From the NCBI RefSeq assembly GCF_002777975.1, contig NZ_NGVS01000013.1, forward strand, positions 162,392-226,391: 64,000 nt of DNA, given 5' to 3'. This document shows, in pieces, positions 42,248-53,640 of this stretch. How positions within the stretch are numbered: position 1 is the first letter of the stretch; every line of letters starts with the position of its first letter. Origin of the DNA: Shewanella carassii. Lineage in GTDB: Bacteria; Pseudomonadota; Gammaproteobacteria; Enterobacterales; Shewanellaceae. The position numbers and the translations under genes are program-made. Below the pieces are notes generated by a model. It searched no databases, was not told the DNA's origin, and worked only from the letters and a program-made list of their open reading frames with translations.

Positions 42248-43708
42248 TTATAAACTCTTACGCTGGTTCGACGGTGGTATCATCATAGCCTCGCGATACT
42301 TGGCTATGGTGCGTCTTGCAACGTTGATTCCCTGTTCTGCCAGAAGCTGCGCCATCTTGCTGTCGCTTAAGGGCTTCTTCTGGTTTTCCGCTGCCACGAG
42401 CTTCTTGATAAAAGCCCTGATCGCCGTGGAAGAGCATTCTCCGCCATCTTCGGTACCGACATGGCTGGAGAAGAAGTACTTCAATTCAAATATTCCCCTG
42501 GGGGTATGCATATACTTTTGAGTGGTGACCCTGGAGATGGTCGATTCATGCATCTCGACCGCCTCGGCGATATCGTTGAGCACCATGGGTTTCATGGCCT
42601 CTTCACCATATTCGAAAAATCCCTGCTGGAACTGCACTATGCAGTTGGCCACCTTGAGCAGGGTGTCGTTGCGGCTCTCCAGGCTCTTGATAAACCATTT
42701 GGCTTCCTGAAGATGGCCACGAATAAACTGGCTGTCTGATTGGCTGCGGGCACTGCGGGCCATGGCAGCATACTGCTGGTTGATCCCGAGTTTGGGCATA
42801 CAGTCCGGGTTGAGTTCCACGACCCAGCGGCCATTTTTCTTCCAGACGCTAACATCCGGGATCACATATTCTTCGTCCATCGGCTGCACCAGCAAGCCGG
42901 GACGGGGATTGAGACTCTGAATCAGGTTGATGGCGTCACGCAGTTGATCTTCCTTGAGTTTGGTCTTGCGCATCAGGGTGCGGAAGTCACGGGCGGCAAT
43001 GAGATCCAGGTGTTCGTCAATCAACAAGCGGGCATTGGCCAGATGTGGGGTGTCGGCGTTGAACTGCTGCAACTGGATCAGCAGGCATTCGCGCAGATCT
43101 CTGGAGGCGATGCCGACAGGATCGAAGTGCTGGATCCGCTTGAGTACCGCCTCGACTTCATCGAGTTCAATCTCAGGGTTGCCCATGGCTTCGAGGATCT
43201 CCTCTGTGCTCTGGGTCAGATAGCCCTGTTCGTCGATGGCATCTATGATGGCGGTGGCAATGGCGTCGTCGGTATCGGAAAACGGAGTCAGGTTCTTTTG
43301 CCACTCCAGGTGTTCGTAGAGACCTTCGCTGGTTTCTCCCTGGAAGGGCATGTCATCTTCACGGCCCATGGCCGGCCCTGAGGCACTGGCAGCGGTAAAG
43401 ACTTCATCCCAGGTGGTATCCATAGGCAGCTCATCCGGCATAGATTCATTGCTCAGTGCCTCTGAGGTTTCTACCGTGGAGCCATCGACTTCCTGGGGAC
43501 TTAGTTCGCTGCTGTCGTTTTCTTTATGGGCGTCAATGGGGTCGTCCTGGCTGTCCTCGGCCATCTCCAAGAGGGGGTTGGCTTCCAAGGCTTCCTGAAT
43601 TTCCTGCTGCAGCTCAAGGGACGACAGTTGCAGCAGGCGGATGGCCTGTTGCAACTGAGGTGTCATGGTCAACTGTTGACCCAGTTTGAGCTGGAGTGAC
43701 GCTTTCAT
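42248..43708 (-). CDS. rpoN: RNA polymerase sigma-54 factor
   Basis: A 486-residue sigma-54. Region I is Gln/Leu-rich ([26 protein letters not shown]) and binds enhancer-activated ATPases. Region II is acidic (residues about 55-110). The core-binding and helix-turn-helix regions follow. The RpoN box [12 protein letters not shown] is at about 464-475 and contacts the -24 element. It is followed by hpf after 31 bp. Confidence 0.96.
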   Translation of the reverse strand: MKASLQLKLGQQLTMTPQLQQAIRLLQLSSLELQQEIQEALEANPLLEMAEDSQDDPIDAHKENDSSELSPQEVDGSTVETSEALSNESMPDELPMDTTWDEVFTAASASGPAMGREDDMPFQGETSEGLYEHLEWQKNLTPFSDTDDAIATAIIDAIDEQGYLTQSTEEILEAMGNPEIELDEVEAVLKRIQHFDPVGIASRDLRECLLIQLQQFNADTPHLANARLLIDEHLDLIAARDFRTLMRKTKLKEDQLRDAINLIQSLNPRPGLLVQPMDEEYVIPDVSVWKKNGRWVVELNPDCMPKLGINQQYAAMARSARSQSDSQFIRGHLQEAKWFIKSLESRNDTLLKVANCIVQFQQGFFEYGEEAMKPMVLNDIAEAVEMHESTISRVTTQKYMHTPRGIFELKYFFSSHVGTEDGGECSSTAIRAFIKKLVAAENQKKPLSDSKMAQLLAEQGINVARRTIAKYREAMMIPPSNQRKSL

Positions 43709-43803
43709 TATACCGCTAATCCCTACTCGTTATTTTTCAATGAAAAATTTCAATAATAACAGGCTATAATACCCGGAATTCCCTCCGGATGACATGATCC
43801 TAA

Positions 43804-44532
43804 CTATAGCCTGAATTGTTCGCCTAAGTACACAGCGCGTACTTGTTGGTTATCCAAGATTTCAGCGGGTGTGCCTTCGGCAATCAACTGTCCATGGCTG
43901 ACTATGTAGGCTCGCTCACAAACGTCGAGTGTTTCGCGAACATTGTGGTCTGTGATCAACACCCCTAAACCGCGGGACTTAAGCTGTTCGATGATTTTTT
44001 TGATATCGATAACTGAGATGGGATCCACACCGGCGAACGGCTCATCCAACAGAATAAACCTTGGATTAGCGGCCAGCGCCCGGGCGATTTCCACTCGGCG
44101 GCGTTCACCGCCGGAGAGGGACATCCCCAGGCTGTCACGTATGTGGGTAATGTGGAATTCTTCCAGTAGCTGTTCGAGCTGTTCCTCGCGCTCGTCGCTG
44201 TTGAGCTCCTTACGGGTTTGCAGCACGGCCATGATGTTGTCATGTACCGACAACTTGCGAAAGATACTGGCTTCCTGTGGCAGATAACCTATGCCTTTAC
44301 GGGCACGCAGGTGCATGGGATCTAGGGTCAGCTCGTCTTCATCGATAAAGATACGGCCCTTGTCACTCTGTACCAGCCCGACCACCATATAGAAGGTGGT
44401 GGTCTTGCCCGCCCCGTTGGGGCCCAGTAGCCCGACGATTTGGCCGGTATTGACCGACAGGCTGACGTCTTTGACTACGTTGCGCTTCTTGTAGCTCTTT
44501 GCCAGATTCTGTGCCGTCAGGGTGCTGGTCAT
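43804..44532 (-). CDS. lptB: LPS export ABC transporter ATPase LptB
   Basis: A 242-residue ATPase that powers LPS extraction from the inner membrane with LptFG. Walker A is GPNGAGKTT, the signature [15 protein letters not shown] and Walker [14 protein letters not shown]. It overlaps lptA by 4 bp. A 95-bp gap before rpoN could carry an rpoN promoter. Confidence 0.96.
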   Translation of the reverse strand: MTSTLTAQNLAKSYKKRNVVKDVSLSVNTGQIVGLLGPNGAGKTTTFYMVVGLVQSDKGRIFIDEDELTLDPMHLRARKGIGYLPQEASIFRKLSVHDNIMAVLQTRKELNSDEREEQLEQLLEEFHITHIRDSLGMSLSGGERRRVEIARALAANPRFILLDEPFAGVDPISVIDIKKIIEQLKSRGLGVLITDHNVRETLDVCERAYIVSHGQLIAEGTPAEILDNQQVRAVYLGEQFRL

Positions 44533-45062
44533 TGCGGCTCCTGCTGCTGTTCTTTTTTGTTGAGTTCCTGATAGTTTTCCGGCTGGATAACAGTGGTTAC
44601 CCTATCTTGGCCTTTGCCGCTGCTTTCCGCTTCCAGCTGCTGCTTGTTGATGTCGTAGACTATCTTCTCGGCGGTCACTTCGCTGCCGTCCTGTTCTACT
44701 TTGGCTTGGCCTATCAAGGTCATGATGCGGCTGTCTATGTTGTAGTGGATCTCTTTGGCCTTGGCGCTGGCCAGACGGCCATCTTCCAGTTTCTGGGTAT
44801 AGGTGGCAGGTGAGCCCTTGGCCACCAGGATCCGCTCGCCGCTCTTGTCTTCTGTGTAAGCCGTGAGTTCATCGGCCAGTAGTTTCAAACTGCCCTGGGT
44901 GACTGTGACTGGCCCGCCGTATACCACGCGCTTGTTCTTGATATCGGCAAACTGATTGGCGGCGCTGATCTCTACTTTTTGCAGCAGATCTTCTTCGATG
45001 GCTATCGCCGACAGACTTGTGATGCACAAGAGGGCACCGATAAAAAACTTACTTGGTTTCAT
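44529..45062 (-). CDS. lptA: LPS transport periplasmic protein LptA
   Basis: A 177-residue periplasmic bridge protein that passes LPS from LptC to LptD. A signal peptide ([15 protein letters not shown]) and the OstA-like beta-jellyroll ([24 protein letters not shown]) are visible. The Gln-rich tail is odd but common in gammaproteobacteria. It overlaps lptC by 14 bp. Confidence 0.94.
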   Translation of the reverse strand: MKPSKFFIGALLCITSLSAIAIEEDLLQKVEISAANQFADIKNKRVVYGGPVTVTQGSLKLLADELTAYTEDKSGERILVAKGSPATYTQKLEDGRLASAKAKEIHYNIDSRIMTLIGQAKVEQDGSEVTAEKIVYDINKQQLEAESSGKGQDRVTTVIQPENYQELNKKEQQQEPQ

Positions 45063-45609
45063 AGGTTCCTTTCACCTGACTGGTCAGCTTTACTTGCTGA
45101 GCATTGAGATCGGCGTACAGGCCGGATCCCTTGATATTAAAGTCTCTGCCTTCGATCAGGATCTCGCGATCTGAGGTCATAATCATGGTGTCCATATCCA
45201 GCTCCACATAACTGGTTTTCAGGCTCTGGATTGGTTCATTGGGGCTAATGGCGTCGATGATAACATTATTTTCAAGTACCACTCGGTTAGTCTTGCGATT
45301 GAGCCTACCCTCATTGGCAGACAGGCGCCACTGCGCTTCGCCCTTGTCCGGATAGACCAGATAAACCGGTTGGTTGAAGAAGGTCTTTTCACTGGCTTCA
45401 TAGTGTTCCATGTGCGCCGCGGCGACCCTGCTGGCGACATTGCCCTGCTCATCAAAGTTGACCGAGCGCAGGTCATCGGCGACAAAGTCCGGTCGTACTA
45501 CATCCACCGGCGCCTCGCTCTGTTGAGCGTTGCGCTTGTTCTGCACTTGCCAGTAAAGGATAAGTGCAGTGGAGAAAAACAAAATAATGGCCAGGGTGAC
45601 CCTATTCAT
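45049..45609 (-). CDS. lptC: LPS export system protein LptC
   Basis: A 186-residue protein with one N-terminal membrane helix (LAIILFFSTALILYWQV) and a periplasmic beta-jellyroll (AAHMEHYEASEKTFFNQPVYLVY). It takes LPS from LptBFG and hands it to LptA. It overlaps kdsC by 4 bp. Confidence 0.94.
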   Translation of the reverse strand: MNRVTLAIILFFSTALILYWQVQNKRNAQQSEAPVDVVRPDFVADDLRSVNFDEQGNVASRVAAAHMEHYEASEKTFFNQPVYLVYPDKGEAQWRLSANEGRLNRKTNRVVLENNVIIDAISPNEPIQSLKTSYVELDMDTMIMTSDREILIEGRDFNIKGSGLYADLNAQQVKLTSQVKGTYETK

Positions 45610-46157
45610 ATACTCATTCCGTGGGCTTTTTCAAATTTGTCCTGACTGAGCAGGATAAGATCCGCCAGTTCCCGGAGCGCGCCATGGCCACCGGCAATCT
45701 GAGTGACCATGTGGCAGTGCTGCCTTACCCAAGGATGGCCATCGGCCACGCAAACCGCCAGTCCAACTTGCTTCATCACCGGCAAGTCGACAATGTCGTC
45801 ACCGATATAGGCCACTTGTTCAGGCTTGAGATCATAATGTTTAAGCAGCGCCTCATAGGGCTCCAGCTTGTTGTCTATGCCTTGATAAATCTTGTCTACC
45901 CCCAGGGCCGTCATACGGTTTTCGACTATCTGGGACTTGCGGCCGGTGATCACCGCCACCTGAATGCCGCAGGACAGCAGTGAGCGCACTCCATAGCCAT
46001 CGCGGGTGTGAAAGGCCTTCAGCTCTTCGCCGCTGTTGCTCATATAGATGCGGCCATCGGAGAAGACACCGTCGACATCACAAATAAGCAGTTTGATTTT
46101 GGCGGCTCTTTGCCAGTTGTCTTCGCTTATGGGGCCGTAAAAACCTTGATGACTCAT
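45606..46157 (-). CDS. kdsC: Kdo-8-phosphate phosphatase KdsC
   Basis: A 183-residue HAD-family phosphatase that makes free Kdo for LPS. The nucleophile motif is LLICDVDGVFSDG, with ITGRKS and the IGDDIVDLPVM metal site. It shares its first base with the last base of kdsD. Confidence 0.95.
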   Translation of the reverse strand: MSHQGFYGPISEDNWQRAAKIKLLICDVDGVFSDGRIYMSNSGEELKAFHTRDGYGVRSLLSCGIQVAVITGRKSQIVENRMTALGVDKIYQGIDNKLEPYEALLKHYDLKPEQVAYIGDDIVDLPVMKQVGLAVCVADGHPWVRQHCHMVTQIAGGHGALRELADLILLSQDKFEKAHGMSI

Positions 46158-47134
46158 CAGATAACCCCCGCCTTGACCATATCCAGCATATTGAGTGCTC
46201 CAATCGGCTCATTGGCGCCATTGATGACGATAAGGCCGTTAATGTCATTCTCATCCATCACCTTGAGCGCCTGCGCCGCAAGGATATTGTCACCACTGGT
46301 GATGCAATTTCGGGTCATCACATCGCTGATTTTGGTGGTACGCAGGTTGACCCCAGCGTCTATGACACGTCTCAAATCACCATCGGTGAAGATACCCACG
46401 AGCTGCTTCTGTTGATTGACCACGGCGGTCATGCCCAGGCCTTTCTTGGAGATCTCATACAGGGCATCGGTGATACAGATATCTTCTGTGACCAGCGGCA
46501 GCTCTTCGCCTTTGTGCATCACATCGCTGACCTTGAGTAGCAGTTTGCGCCCCAAAGCGCCGCCGGGATGCGACAGGGCAAAGTCATCTTTGGTAAAGCC
46601 CTTGGCCTGCAGCAGCGCGACCGCCAGGGCATCTCCCATCACCAGGGTGGCCGTGGTGCTGGAGGTGGGCGCCAGCCCCAGCGGGCAGGCTTCTTCCGGC
46701 ACCTTGATGCACAGATGCAGCTGCGCCAGTTTGGCCATGGTGGAATCAGGTTTGCCTGTCATGGAGATCATAGGGATCCCCTGGCGCTTGATGACGGGCA
46801 TCAGGGTCAGAATTTCGCTGGACTCGCCCGAGTTGGAGATAGCCAATACGATATCGTTTTCACTCAATACCCCCAGGTCGCCGTGGCTGGCTTCGCCCGG
46901 GTGAACGAAAAATGCCGGGGTGCCCGTGCTGGCGAGGGTGGCAGAAATCTTGTTGCCTATATGGCCCGATTTCCCCATCCCCATCACTATCACCTTGCCG
47001 CTGCAGTTGAGGATCAGTTCGCAGGCTTGGGCGAACTCGGGGGAATCAACAAACTGGTACAGGTTATCCAGTGCTTGTTTCTCGATATCTATTACTCTGC
47101 GGCCCCATTGGCGCAGTTGCTTAGCTTCTGCCAT
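46157..47134 (-). CDS. kdsD: Arabinose-5-phosphate isomerase KdsD
   Basis: A 325-residue enzyme that turns ribulose-5-phosphate into arabinose-5-phosphate, the first committed step to Kdo. The N-terminal SIS domain has VMGMGKSGHIGNKISATLAS and HPGEASHGDLG. Two CBS domains form the C-terminus. It lies 30 bp after yrbG. Confidence 0.95.
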   Translation of the reverse strand: MAEAKQLRQWGRRVIDIEKQALDNLYQFVDSPEFAQACELILNCSGKVIVMGMGKSGHIGNKISATLASTGTPAFFVHPGEASHGDLGVLSENDIVLAISNSGESSEILTLMPVIKRQGIPMISMTGKPDSTMAKLAQLHLCIKVPEEACPLGLAPTSSTTATLVMGDALAVALLQAKGFTKDDFALSHPGGALGRKLLLKVSDVMHKGEELPLVTEDICITDALYEISKKGLGMTAVVNQQKQLVGIFTDGDLRRVIDAGVNLRTTKISDVMTRNCITSGDNILAAQALKVMDENDINGLIVINGANEPIGALNMLDMVKAGVI

Positions 47135-47164
47135 AGTTGTCTCTCGTCTTTTTGCCCTTCATCG

Positions 47165-48127
47165 CTAGTGGGATTGAAACAGGCTGTATTGATAGCCGAT
47201 GAAGCTTATCAGTAGTAAGGCACCGTGCCAGCGTTTGAGTTCACGTTGTTTGCCAGTGCTCAGCACCAGGAGTGCCAGGGCACAACTGGTGCCCAAAACC
47301 ATATAAAAGTCGCGTCCGGCCGCCGCGGCATCGATTACGCCCGGGGCGATAAGGCCGGGTATTGCCAGTACCGCTAAAATATTAAACAGATTGGAGCCGA
47401 CAATATTGCCTATGGCCAAGTCGTCCTCTTTCTTGAGTACACCGGCCACACAGGCCGCCAGTTCCGGCAGGCTGGTGCCTACGGCAATAATGGTCAGGCC
47501 GATAACCAGATCCGACAGTCCAAAAGACTTGGCGATGCCGACTGCGCCGTCCACCATCCAATCCGCCGATAGCGGCAAGAGTACCAAGCCTATGATCAAC
47601 CAGAGTACCGCCTTGGCAGTGGGCACATCTTTGGGGATCTCGGCATCGGCTTCATCGGCGAGTGGATCCTTATTCTTATTGGTCAGCGCATGCCAGATAA
47701 GATAGCCCATCAGGCCGAAGAACAGCGCCAGTAAAATAACTCCTTCGCTGCGGCTGAGATACTGATCGTGTAGGAAGTAGCCCGCCAGCACTGTGGCGCC
47801 CAGCATCATGGGGATCTCCCGCTTCAGAGTCTTGGAGCTGACGGCAATAGCCCCAAGAAGGGCGGTTAAACCCAGGATCAAGCTGACATTGGCAACATTG
47901 GAGCCCAGCACATTACCCACGGCCGTGTCAGGCATGCCGGCCATGGAGGCGCTGGCGGCAACGAACATCTCTGGAGCCGAACTGCCCATGGCGACTATGG
48001 TCAGTCCTATCAACATGGGGGGTAACCCCAGGTTACGGGCAAAAGCCCCGGCGCCATAAACGAATTTATCGGCACTCCAGACCAGGACGGACAAGCCGGC
48101 GAGCAGCAAGAAAATATTGAATAACAT
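47165..48127 (-). CDS. yrbG: Calcium/sodium antiporter, YrbG family
   Basis: A 320-residue inner-membrane exchanger with two inverted repeats of five helices. The alpha-repeat signatures are GSSAPEMFVAASASMAG and GTSLPELAACVAGV, each followed by GNVLGSNVANV or GNIVGSNLFNI. I chose the ATG at 48127, which aligns with the E. coli start. A frame open to 48160 is also possible, since neither has a strong ribosome-binding site. It heads the leftward Kdo/LPS operon, divergent from mlaF. Confidence 0.92.
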   Translation of the reverse strand: MLFNIFLLLAGLSVLVWSADKFVYGAGAFARNLGLPPMLIGLTIVAMGSSAPEMFVAASASMAGMPDTAVGNVLGSNVANVSLILGLTALLGAIAVSSKTLKREIPMMLGATVLAGYFLHDQYLSRSEGVILLALFFGLMGYLIWHALTNKNKDPLADEADAEIPKDVPTAKAVLWLIIGLVLLPLSADWMVDGAVGIAKSFGLSDLVIGLTIIAVGTSLPELAACVAGVLKKEDDLAIGNIVGSNLFNILAVLAIPGLIAPGVIDAAAAGRDFYMVLGTSCALALLVLSTGKQRELKRWHGALLLISFIGYQYSLFQSH

Positions 48128-48412
48128 GCAGTAAATAAAGCTACGGATTCTGGCGTGCATTTTCGCCGTATTTGCTACAAATTGAAAGTATCACGGCGCG
48201 ATACTATTGATTCAGTTGTGCGCTTATCCTCAATTGCGTACAATTTATCGCTTATATTTGGCTTGGCCATGCGGGTTACCGGGCGCCATTCAGCGTCAAT
48301 TCAGTAAGCCTGCGGCAGTATCGGGCCTTAATAACGGCGAACCTTATGTGCCGTGGCGCAATAACCGCGCCGTAACTTGAATTCCACTAGACAAGGTCTC
48401 CATTTCATTTTG

Positions 48413-49240
48413 ATGCCGGAATCCAACAAGCAGCAAAATCCTTCTCCCCTGGTCGAGGTCAACAACCTCGGCTTTAGTCGTGGGGCGAGGGTGATTTTTG
48501 AGCAGGTAAGCCTCACGATTCCCAGGGGTAAAGTCACTGCCATCATGGGGCCCAGCGGCATAGGCAAGACCACGCTGCTGAAGCTCATCGGCGGGCAGTT
48601 GACTCCGGATCACGGTGAGGTGCTGTTCGATGGTCAGGATCTTAACAAGCTGAGCCGCCACGAGCTGTTTGAAGCTCGTAAGCGGATGAGCATGTTGTTC
48701 CAGAGCGGTGCCCTTTTTACCGACATGAATGTGTTCGATAACGTGGCCTTTGCTCTTAGGGAGCACTCTGGGCTGCCGGAAGCCATCATCCGCCGCATAG
48801 TGTTGATGAAGCTTGAAGCCGTAGGGCTTCGCGGCGCGGCGCAGTTGATGCCAAGCGAACTCTCCGGCGGAATGCAGCGCCGGGCAGCCTTGGCCCGTGC
48901 CATAGCACTCGAGCCGGAAATGGTGCTGTATGACGAGCCGTTTGCCGGTCAGGATCCCATCTCCATGGGAGTGCTGGTGAAGCTGATTAAAGAGCTGTCC
49001 GATGCTTTGAATCTCACCTCTGTGGTGGTTTCCCATGACGTGGGCGAAGTGCTGAGCATTGCCGACTATGTGTATGTGATCGCCGACAAGCGCATCATTG
49101 CCCAGGGAACACCGGTCGAACTCCGGCAGGCCGACAATCCACAGCTGAGGCAGTTTATCGACGGTATGCCGGACGGCCCCGTGCCTTTCCACTATCCGGC
49201 GCAGGATTATCAGAAGGAGTTGCTCGGTGAGCTTGACTGA
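48413..49240 (+). CDS. mlaF: Phospholipid ABC transporter ATPase MlaF
   Basis: A 275-residue ATPase of the Mla system that maintains outer-membrane lipid asymmetry. Walker A is GPSGIGKTT, the signature [15 protein letters not shown] and Walker [15 protein letters not shown] chose ATG 48413 over a TTG at 48377. It overlaps mlaE by 14 bp. Confidence 0.94.
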   Translation: MPESNKQQNPSPLVEVNNLGFSRGARVIFEQVSLTIPRGKVTAIMGPSGIGKTTLLKLIGGQLTPDHGEVLFDGQDLNKLSRHELFEARKRMSMLFQSGALFTDMNVFDNVAFALREHSGLPEAIIRRIVLMKLEAVGLRGAAQLMPSELSGGMQRRAALARAIALEPEMVLYDEPFAGQDPISMGVLVKLIKELSDALNLTSVVVSHDVGEVLSIADYVYVIADKRIIAQGTPVELRQADNPQLRQFIDGMPDGPVPFHYPAQDYQKELLGELD

Positions 49241-50012
49241 TTCGATAGCCAATCTTGGCCGCAATGCGCTGAGTCTGGTGACTGGGCTCGGCAAGGCCGG
49301 ATTGATGCTTTGGGGTGCCCTGGTGCAACTGCCACGGCCACGCAAAGGCTTGCCACTGCTGATAAAGCAGGTGTATGTCGTCGGCGTGCAGTCCATGGTG
49401 ATCATTTTGGTTTCTGGACTGTTTATCGGCATGGTGCTGGCGCTACAGGGCTACAACATCCTGGTGGACTTTGGCACCGAAGAGAGCCTGGGCCCCATGG
49501 TGGCGCTGAGTTTGCTCAGGGAGCTTGGGCCAGTGGTCACCGCCTTGCTGTTTGCCGGCCGCGCCGGTTCGGCCCTGACCGCTGAACTGGGGTTGATGAA
49601 ATCCACAGAGCAGCTCTCCAGTTTGGAGATGATGGCGATAGATCCGCTACGGCAGGTGATTGCGCCGCGCTTCTGGGCCGGGGTGATCAGCATGCCGCTG
49701 TTGGCCTTGATGTTTACCACTGTAGGTATCTATGGCGGTTATCTGGTTGGGGTCGAATGGAAAGGTATAGACAATGGCGCCTTCTGGTCGATTCTGCAGG
49801 CCGCGGTGGAATGGCGGCAGGACATAGTTAACTGTCTGATTAAAAGTTTTGTTTTTGCCATAGTGGTGACCTGGATAGCTCTCTATCGTGGTTATCAGGT
49901 GGTGCCTAATCCGGAAGGGATTAGCCGCGCGACCACCCAGACTGTGGTGCAGTCCAGCCTGGCGGTATTGGCGCTGGACTTCTTATTGACGGCGCTGATG
50001 TTTGCCCGCTGA
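49227..50012 (+). CDS. mlaE: Phospholipid ABC transporter permease MlaE
   Basis: A 261-residue inner-membrane permease of the MlaE family, with about five helices and the [29 protein letters not shown] block. It starts at a GTG (49227) behind AGGAG, inside the mlaF end. Confidence 0.94.
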   Translation: MSLTDSIANLGRNALSLVTGLGKAGLMLWGALVQLPRPRKGLPLLIKQVYVVGVQSMVIILVSGLFIGMVLALQGYNILVDFGTEESLGPMVALSLLRELGPVVTALLFAGRAGSALTAELGLMKSTEQLSSLEMMAIDPLRQVIAPRFWAGVISMPLLALMFTTVGIYGGYLVGVEWKGIDNGAFWSILQAAVEWRQDIVNCLIKSFVFAIVVTWIALYRGYQVVPNPEGISRATTQTVVQSSLAVLALDFLLTALMFAR

Positions 50013-50055
50013 TTTTGGCGCCGGCGCATAATGGATGATTAACTCTGGTGACTCT

Positions 50056-50529
50056 ATGTTGACACGAAAAATTGAATTTATGGTGGGGCTCTTCCTGTTG
50101 GCCGGACTGGTGGCTTTTTTGCTGTTGGTATACAAGGTGGCCAATGTGGAGGTGCAATCCTCTAGCAATACTTACACTCTAATGGCCAAGTTCAGTAATA
50201 TTGGCGGCCTTAAAGTACGTTCGCCGGTCAAAGTGGGCGGTGTGGTTGTCGGTCGGGTGAGTCAGATCACTCTGGATCCCAAGCAGATGGTGCCTGTAGT
50301 GACCCTGACCATGGACAAGCGTTACGACCAGTTTCCCGAAACCAGCAGCCTGGCTATCTTAACCTCGGGCCTGCTGGGTGAGCAGTTCCTCGGTCTGACC
50401 CCAGGGTTTATGGATGACGATATCGCGATTTTGCAAGATGGCGATCGCATCGACGATACCCGTTCGGCGCTGGTGCTGGAGGATCTGATTGGGCAGTTTT
50501 TATATAGCATGGGTTCAAAGGACAACTAG
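50056..50529 (+). CDS. mlaD: Mla substrate-binding ring protein MlaD
   Basis: A 157-residue MCE-domain protein anchored by one N-terminal helix (FMVGLFLLAGLVAFLLLVYKV). The MCE core is FSNIGGLKVRSPVKVGGVVVG. It forms the hexameric lipid-binding ring under MlaC. ATG 50056 is preferred over one seven codons upstream. Confidence 0.93.
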   Translation: MLTRKIEFMVGLFLLAGLVAFLLLVYKVANVEVQSSSNTYTLMAKFSNIGGLKVRSPVKVGGVVVGRVSQITLDPKQMVPVVTLTMDKRYDQFPETSSLAILTSGLLGEQFLGLTPGFMDDDIAILQDGDRIDDTRSALVLEDLIGQFLYSMGSKDN

Positions 50530-50539
50530 GAGCACTGAG

Positions 50540-51196
50540 ATGTTTAAAGGGATAATCCGTAATCTGTTGGCCGTCGCCTGCCTGGCGTCTGCAACTGTGG
50601 CACAGGCAGCCGATATCGATACCAGCAACCCTTATATCATGGTGGAGCAGGTTGCCGACAAGACATTCAATCGTTTTCATCAGGACAAGAGCATCATCGA
50701 CAGCAATCCGGATCACCTCAAGGTGATCGTTAAAGAGGAGTTGATGCCTTATGTGGATTACAAGTACGCCGCTTACAAGGTGATGGGCCAATATTTGCAG
50801 CAGACCACCAGAGAGCAGCGTGATGCCTTTGTCGATGCGTTTGAGGGCTATCTGGTTTCCACCTATGCCCAGGCTTTTACCGAGTACACTAATCAGAAGG
50901 TGGAATTTGGCCGCGCCATCGACTTCAGCCAGGAAAAGATAGTCGAGGTGAATGTACAGATCATTGAAGCGGGTCGTCCGCCCATCAAGCTGCAGTTCAA
51001 GGCGCGTCGTTTGAAGGACGACAGCTGGAAGGCCTTCGACCTGGTTGCCGAAGGTGTCAGCTTGCTGGCCTCCAAGCAATCGGAAGTCACTACACTCATT
51101 CGCCAAAAGGGCATAGATGCCGTGATTGAGATGCTTAAAGAGCGCACTCAGGTTCACGTGGATCCCAATGGCCCTAAAGGCAAGGATGCGCTATGA
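50540..51196 (+). CDS. mlaC: Periplasmic phospholipid shuttle MlaC
   Basis: A 218-residue exported protein (signal IIRNLLAVACLASATVAQA) of the Tol-Tol-Ttg2/MlaC family. It has a lipid-binding fold (VKEELMPYVDYKYAAYKVMG, FVDAFEGYLVSTYAQAF). It moves phospholipid between MlaA at the outer membrane and MlaFEDB. ATG 50540 follows AGGAG. It overlaps mlaB by 4 bp. Confidence 0.94.
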   Translation: MFKGIIRNLLAVACLASATVAQAADIDTSNPYIMVEQVADKTFNRFHQDKSIIDSNPDHLKVIVKEELMPYVDYKYAAYKVMGQYLQQTTREQRDAFVDAFEGYLVSTYAQAFTEYTNQKVEFGRAIDFSQEKIVEVNVQIIEAGRPPIKLQFKARRLKDDSWKAFDLVAEGVSLLASKQSEVTTLIRQKGIDAVIEMLKERTQVHVDPNGPKGKDAL

Positions 51197-51480
51197 AGCT
51201 GGAGCCACAGGGCGATAGCTGCAAATTGAGCGGGCGTTTGACTCAAGAAGAGGTCGCCCGCTTGTGGAAGACGCGCAAGACACTGCTGCCGGACGATGTG
51301 CGCCGGTTGGATCTCAGCGAGCTGACATACTCGGACAGTGCCGGCATGGCGTTTCTAATGGAGCTTGTCAGTCTCAGAAAGGGGGAGCTGACCCTGGCTT
51401 CTCCCTCGCCACAGGTGCGTAAGTTGATCGCCCTGTATGATTTGGATGCCTTCTTTACCACAGAGGGCCAAACTAGGTAA
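51193..51480 (+). CDS. mlaB: STAS-domain protein MlaB
   Basis: A 95-residue STAS protein, the small cytoplasmic subunit that stabilises MlaF. The conserved block is RRLDLSELTYSDSAGMAFLMEL. It overlaps mlaC (ATGA) and lies 7 bp before ibaG. Confidence 0.92.
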   Translation: MKLEPQGDSCKLSGRLTQEEVARLWKTRKTLLPDDVRRLDLSELTYSDSAGMAFLMELVSLRKGELTLASPSPQVRKLIALYDLDAFFTTEGQTR

Positions 51481-51487
51481 GTTTCCA

Positions 51488-51745
51488 ATGGATACCAAAG
51501 AGATAGAACAAATATTAAAGGATTCACTCTCGTTGACGGAAGTCTATGTCAGCGCCGAAGGCAGCCATTTCAAGATAGTGGCCGTGGGTGAATGTTTCGA
51601 TGGCATGAGCCGTATCAAGCAGCAGCAGGCCATCTATGCGCCCCTGATGGACAAGATCACCAGTGGTGAGATGCACGCGCTCAGTATCAAGACTTTTACG
51701 CCTACCCAGTGGCAGCGTGAAAAAATCTTCAACATGCCAGCCTAG
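51488..51745 (+). CDS. ibaG: BolA family protein IbaG
   Basis: An 85-residue BolA-like protein (YVSAEGSHFKIVAVGECFDG, then MHALSIKTFTP). Relatives bind a [2Fe-2S] cluster with monothiol glutaredoxin, and a conserved His is present in GSHF. ATG 51488 is followed by MDTKEIEQIL. It lies between mlaB and murA as in E. coli. Confidence 0.93.
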   Translation: MDTKEIEQILKDSLSLTEVYVSAEGSHFKIVAVGECFDGMSRIKQQQAIYAPLMDKITSGEMHALSIKTFTPTQWQREKIFNMPA

Positions 51746-53014
<1,269 letters not shown>

Positions 53015-53028
53015 TCCTAAGCCCAGAT

Positions 53029-53052
53029 AAAACCGCTGGGATGTCGGTTTTT
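53029..53052 (+). terminator. Terminator of the mla-murA operon
   Basis: AAAACCG pairs with CGGTTTT around a 9-nt loop and is followed by T's, 15 bp after the murA stop. Confidence 0.65.
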
Positions 53053-53088
53053 GAAGGGCTTCACCGATGAGCGGGAACAGAAAATAGC

Positions 53089-53140
53089 AACGGCTGGAAA
53101 GTATTTTGTTTTGCGATAAAACAATTACTTTCCAGCCGTT
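53089..53140. repeat. 52-nt near-perfect hairpin
   Basis: The arm AACGGCTGGAAAGTA is perfectly complementary to its partner, and the stem continues through about 23 bp with two mismatches to a short GCGAT loop. It is much stronger than a normal terminator. It could be a palindromic element or a structured RNA. Confidence 0.6.
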
Positions 53141-53372
53141 TTCGATCTCAGAACTTACCTTACTTATTGGGTAGTCGTAAGAGGTTGAAGGGGTCGCTAG
53201 AACGCCATATTCCGCTGACATTTTGCCGCAATATCTTGCCAGTTGAGTCTCTGTAGGTTCAGCGAGGAGCCTGCGGTTTTAACAGATTCTGACGCCGAAC
53301 TATTGACGAGATAAGCATGACAAGCGAGAACGGTTGGCCAACGGCAATCAGTCGCTAATTTTGGGTTAAGTT

Positions 53373-53431
53373 ATAGATAAATAAGCTATTTATCTATATT
53401 AATTACGGCGGCAAATCTACCGTCAATTAAT
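53373..53431. repeat. Two adjacent AT-rich palindromes
   Basis: ATAGATAAATA and TATTTATCTAT are perfect 11-bp arms around AGC (53373-53397). The next base begins a second inverted repeat, ATTAATT-CGG with CCG-AATTAAT (53398-53431). The rest of 53141-53477 holds no gene. Confidence 0.6.
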
Positions 53432-53477
53432 GGGAGATATAGAATCTTAGTTGGGGGTGTCTAAAGCCGATGAGGTT

Positions 53478-53541
53478 GTTGACATACTCGAGGGAACAAA
53501 CAGATCAAGATGGGGGAATCTATCCCCAAGAGTATGTCAAC
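53478..53541. repeat. 12-bp perfect inverted repeat with inner hairpin
   Basis: GTTGACATACTC (53478-53489) and its exact complement (53530-53541) enclose TGGGG/CCCCA. It lies about 100 bp past the prkB stop (minus strand) and may be its terminator or a separate element. Confidence 0.55.
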
Positions 53542-53640
53542 CATCAGTATTTCGCCTGAAATCCCGATGGCTGTAATTTACCCCTTTAGACTTAAATCAA
53601 ACTTAATCGAGTATGAAGCCCACATTTATCTGCATCCAGC

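Noticed and set aside
48344..49432. Antisense frame of 362 codons across mlaF and mlaE
   Set aside because: It is the mirror of two well-supported genes and has no protein-family features.
53373..53541. Integron attC site or phage attachment site
   Set aside because: No integrase gene, no core GTTRRRY pair in the right arrangement and no tRNA gene nearby.
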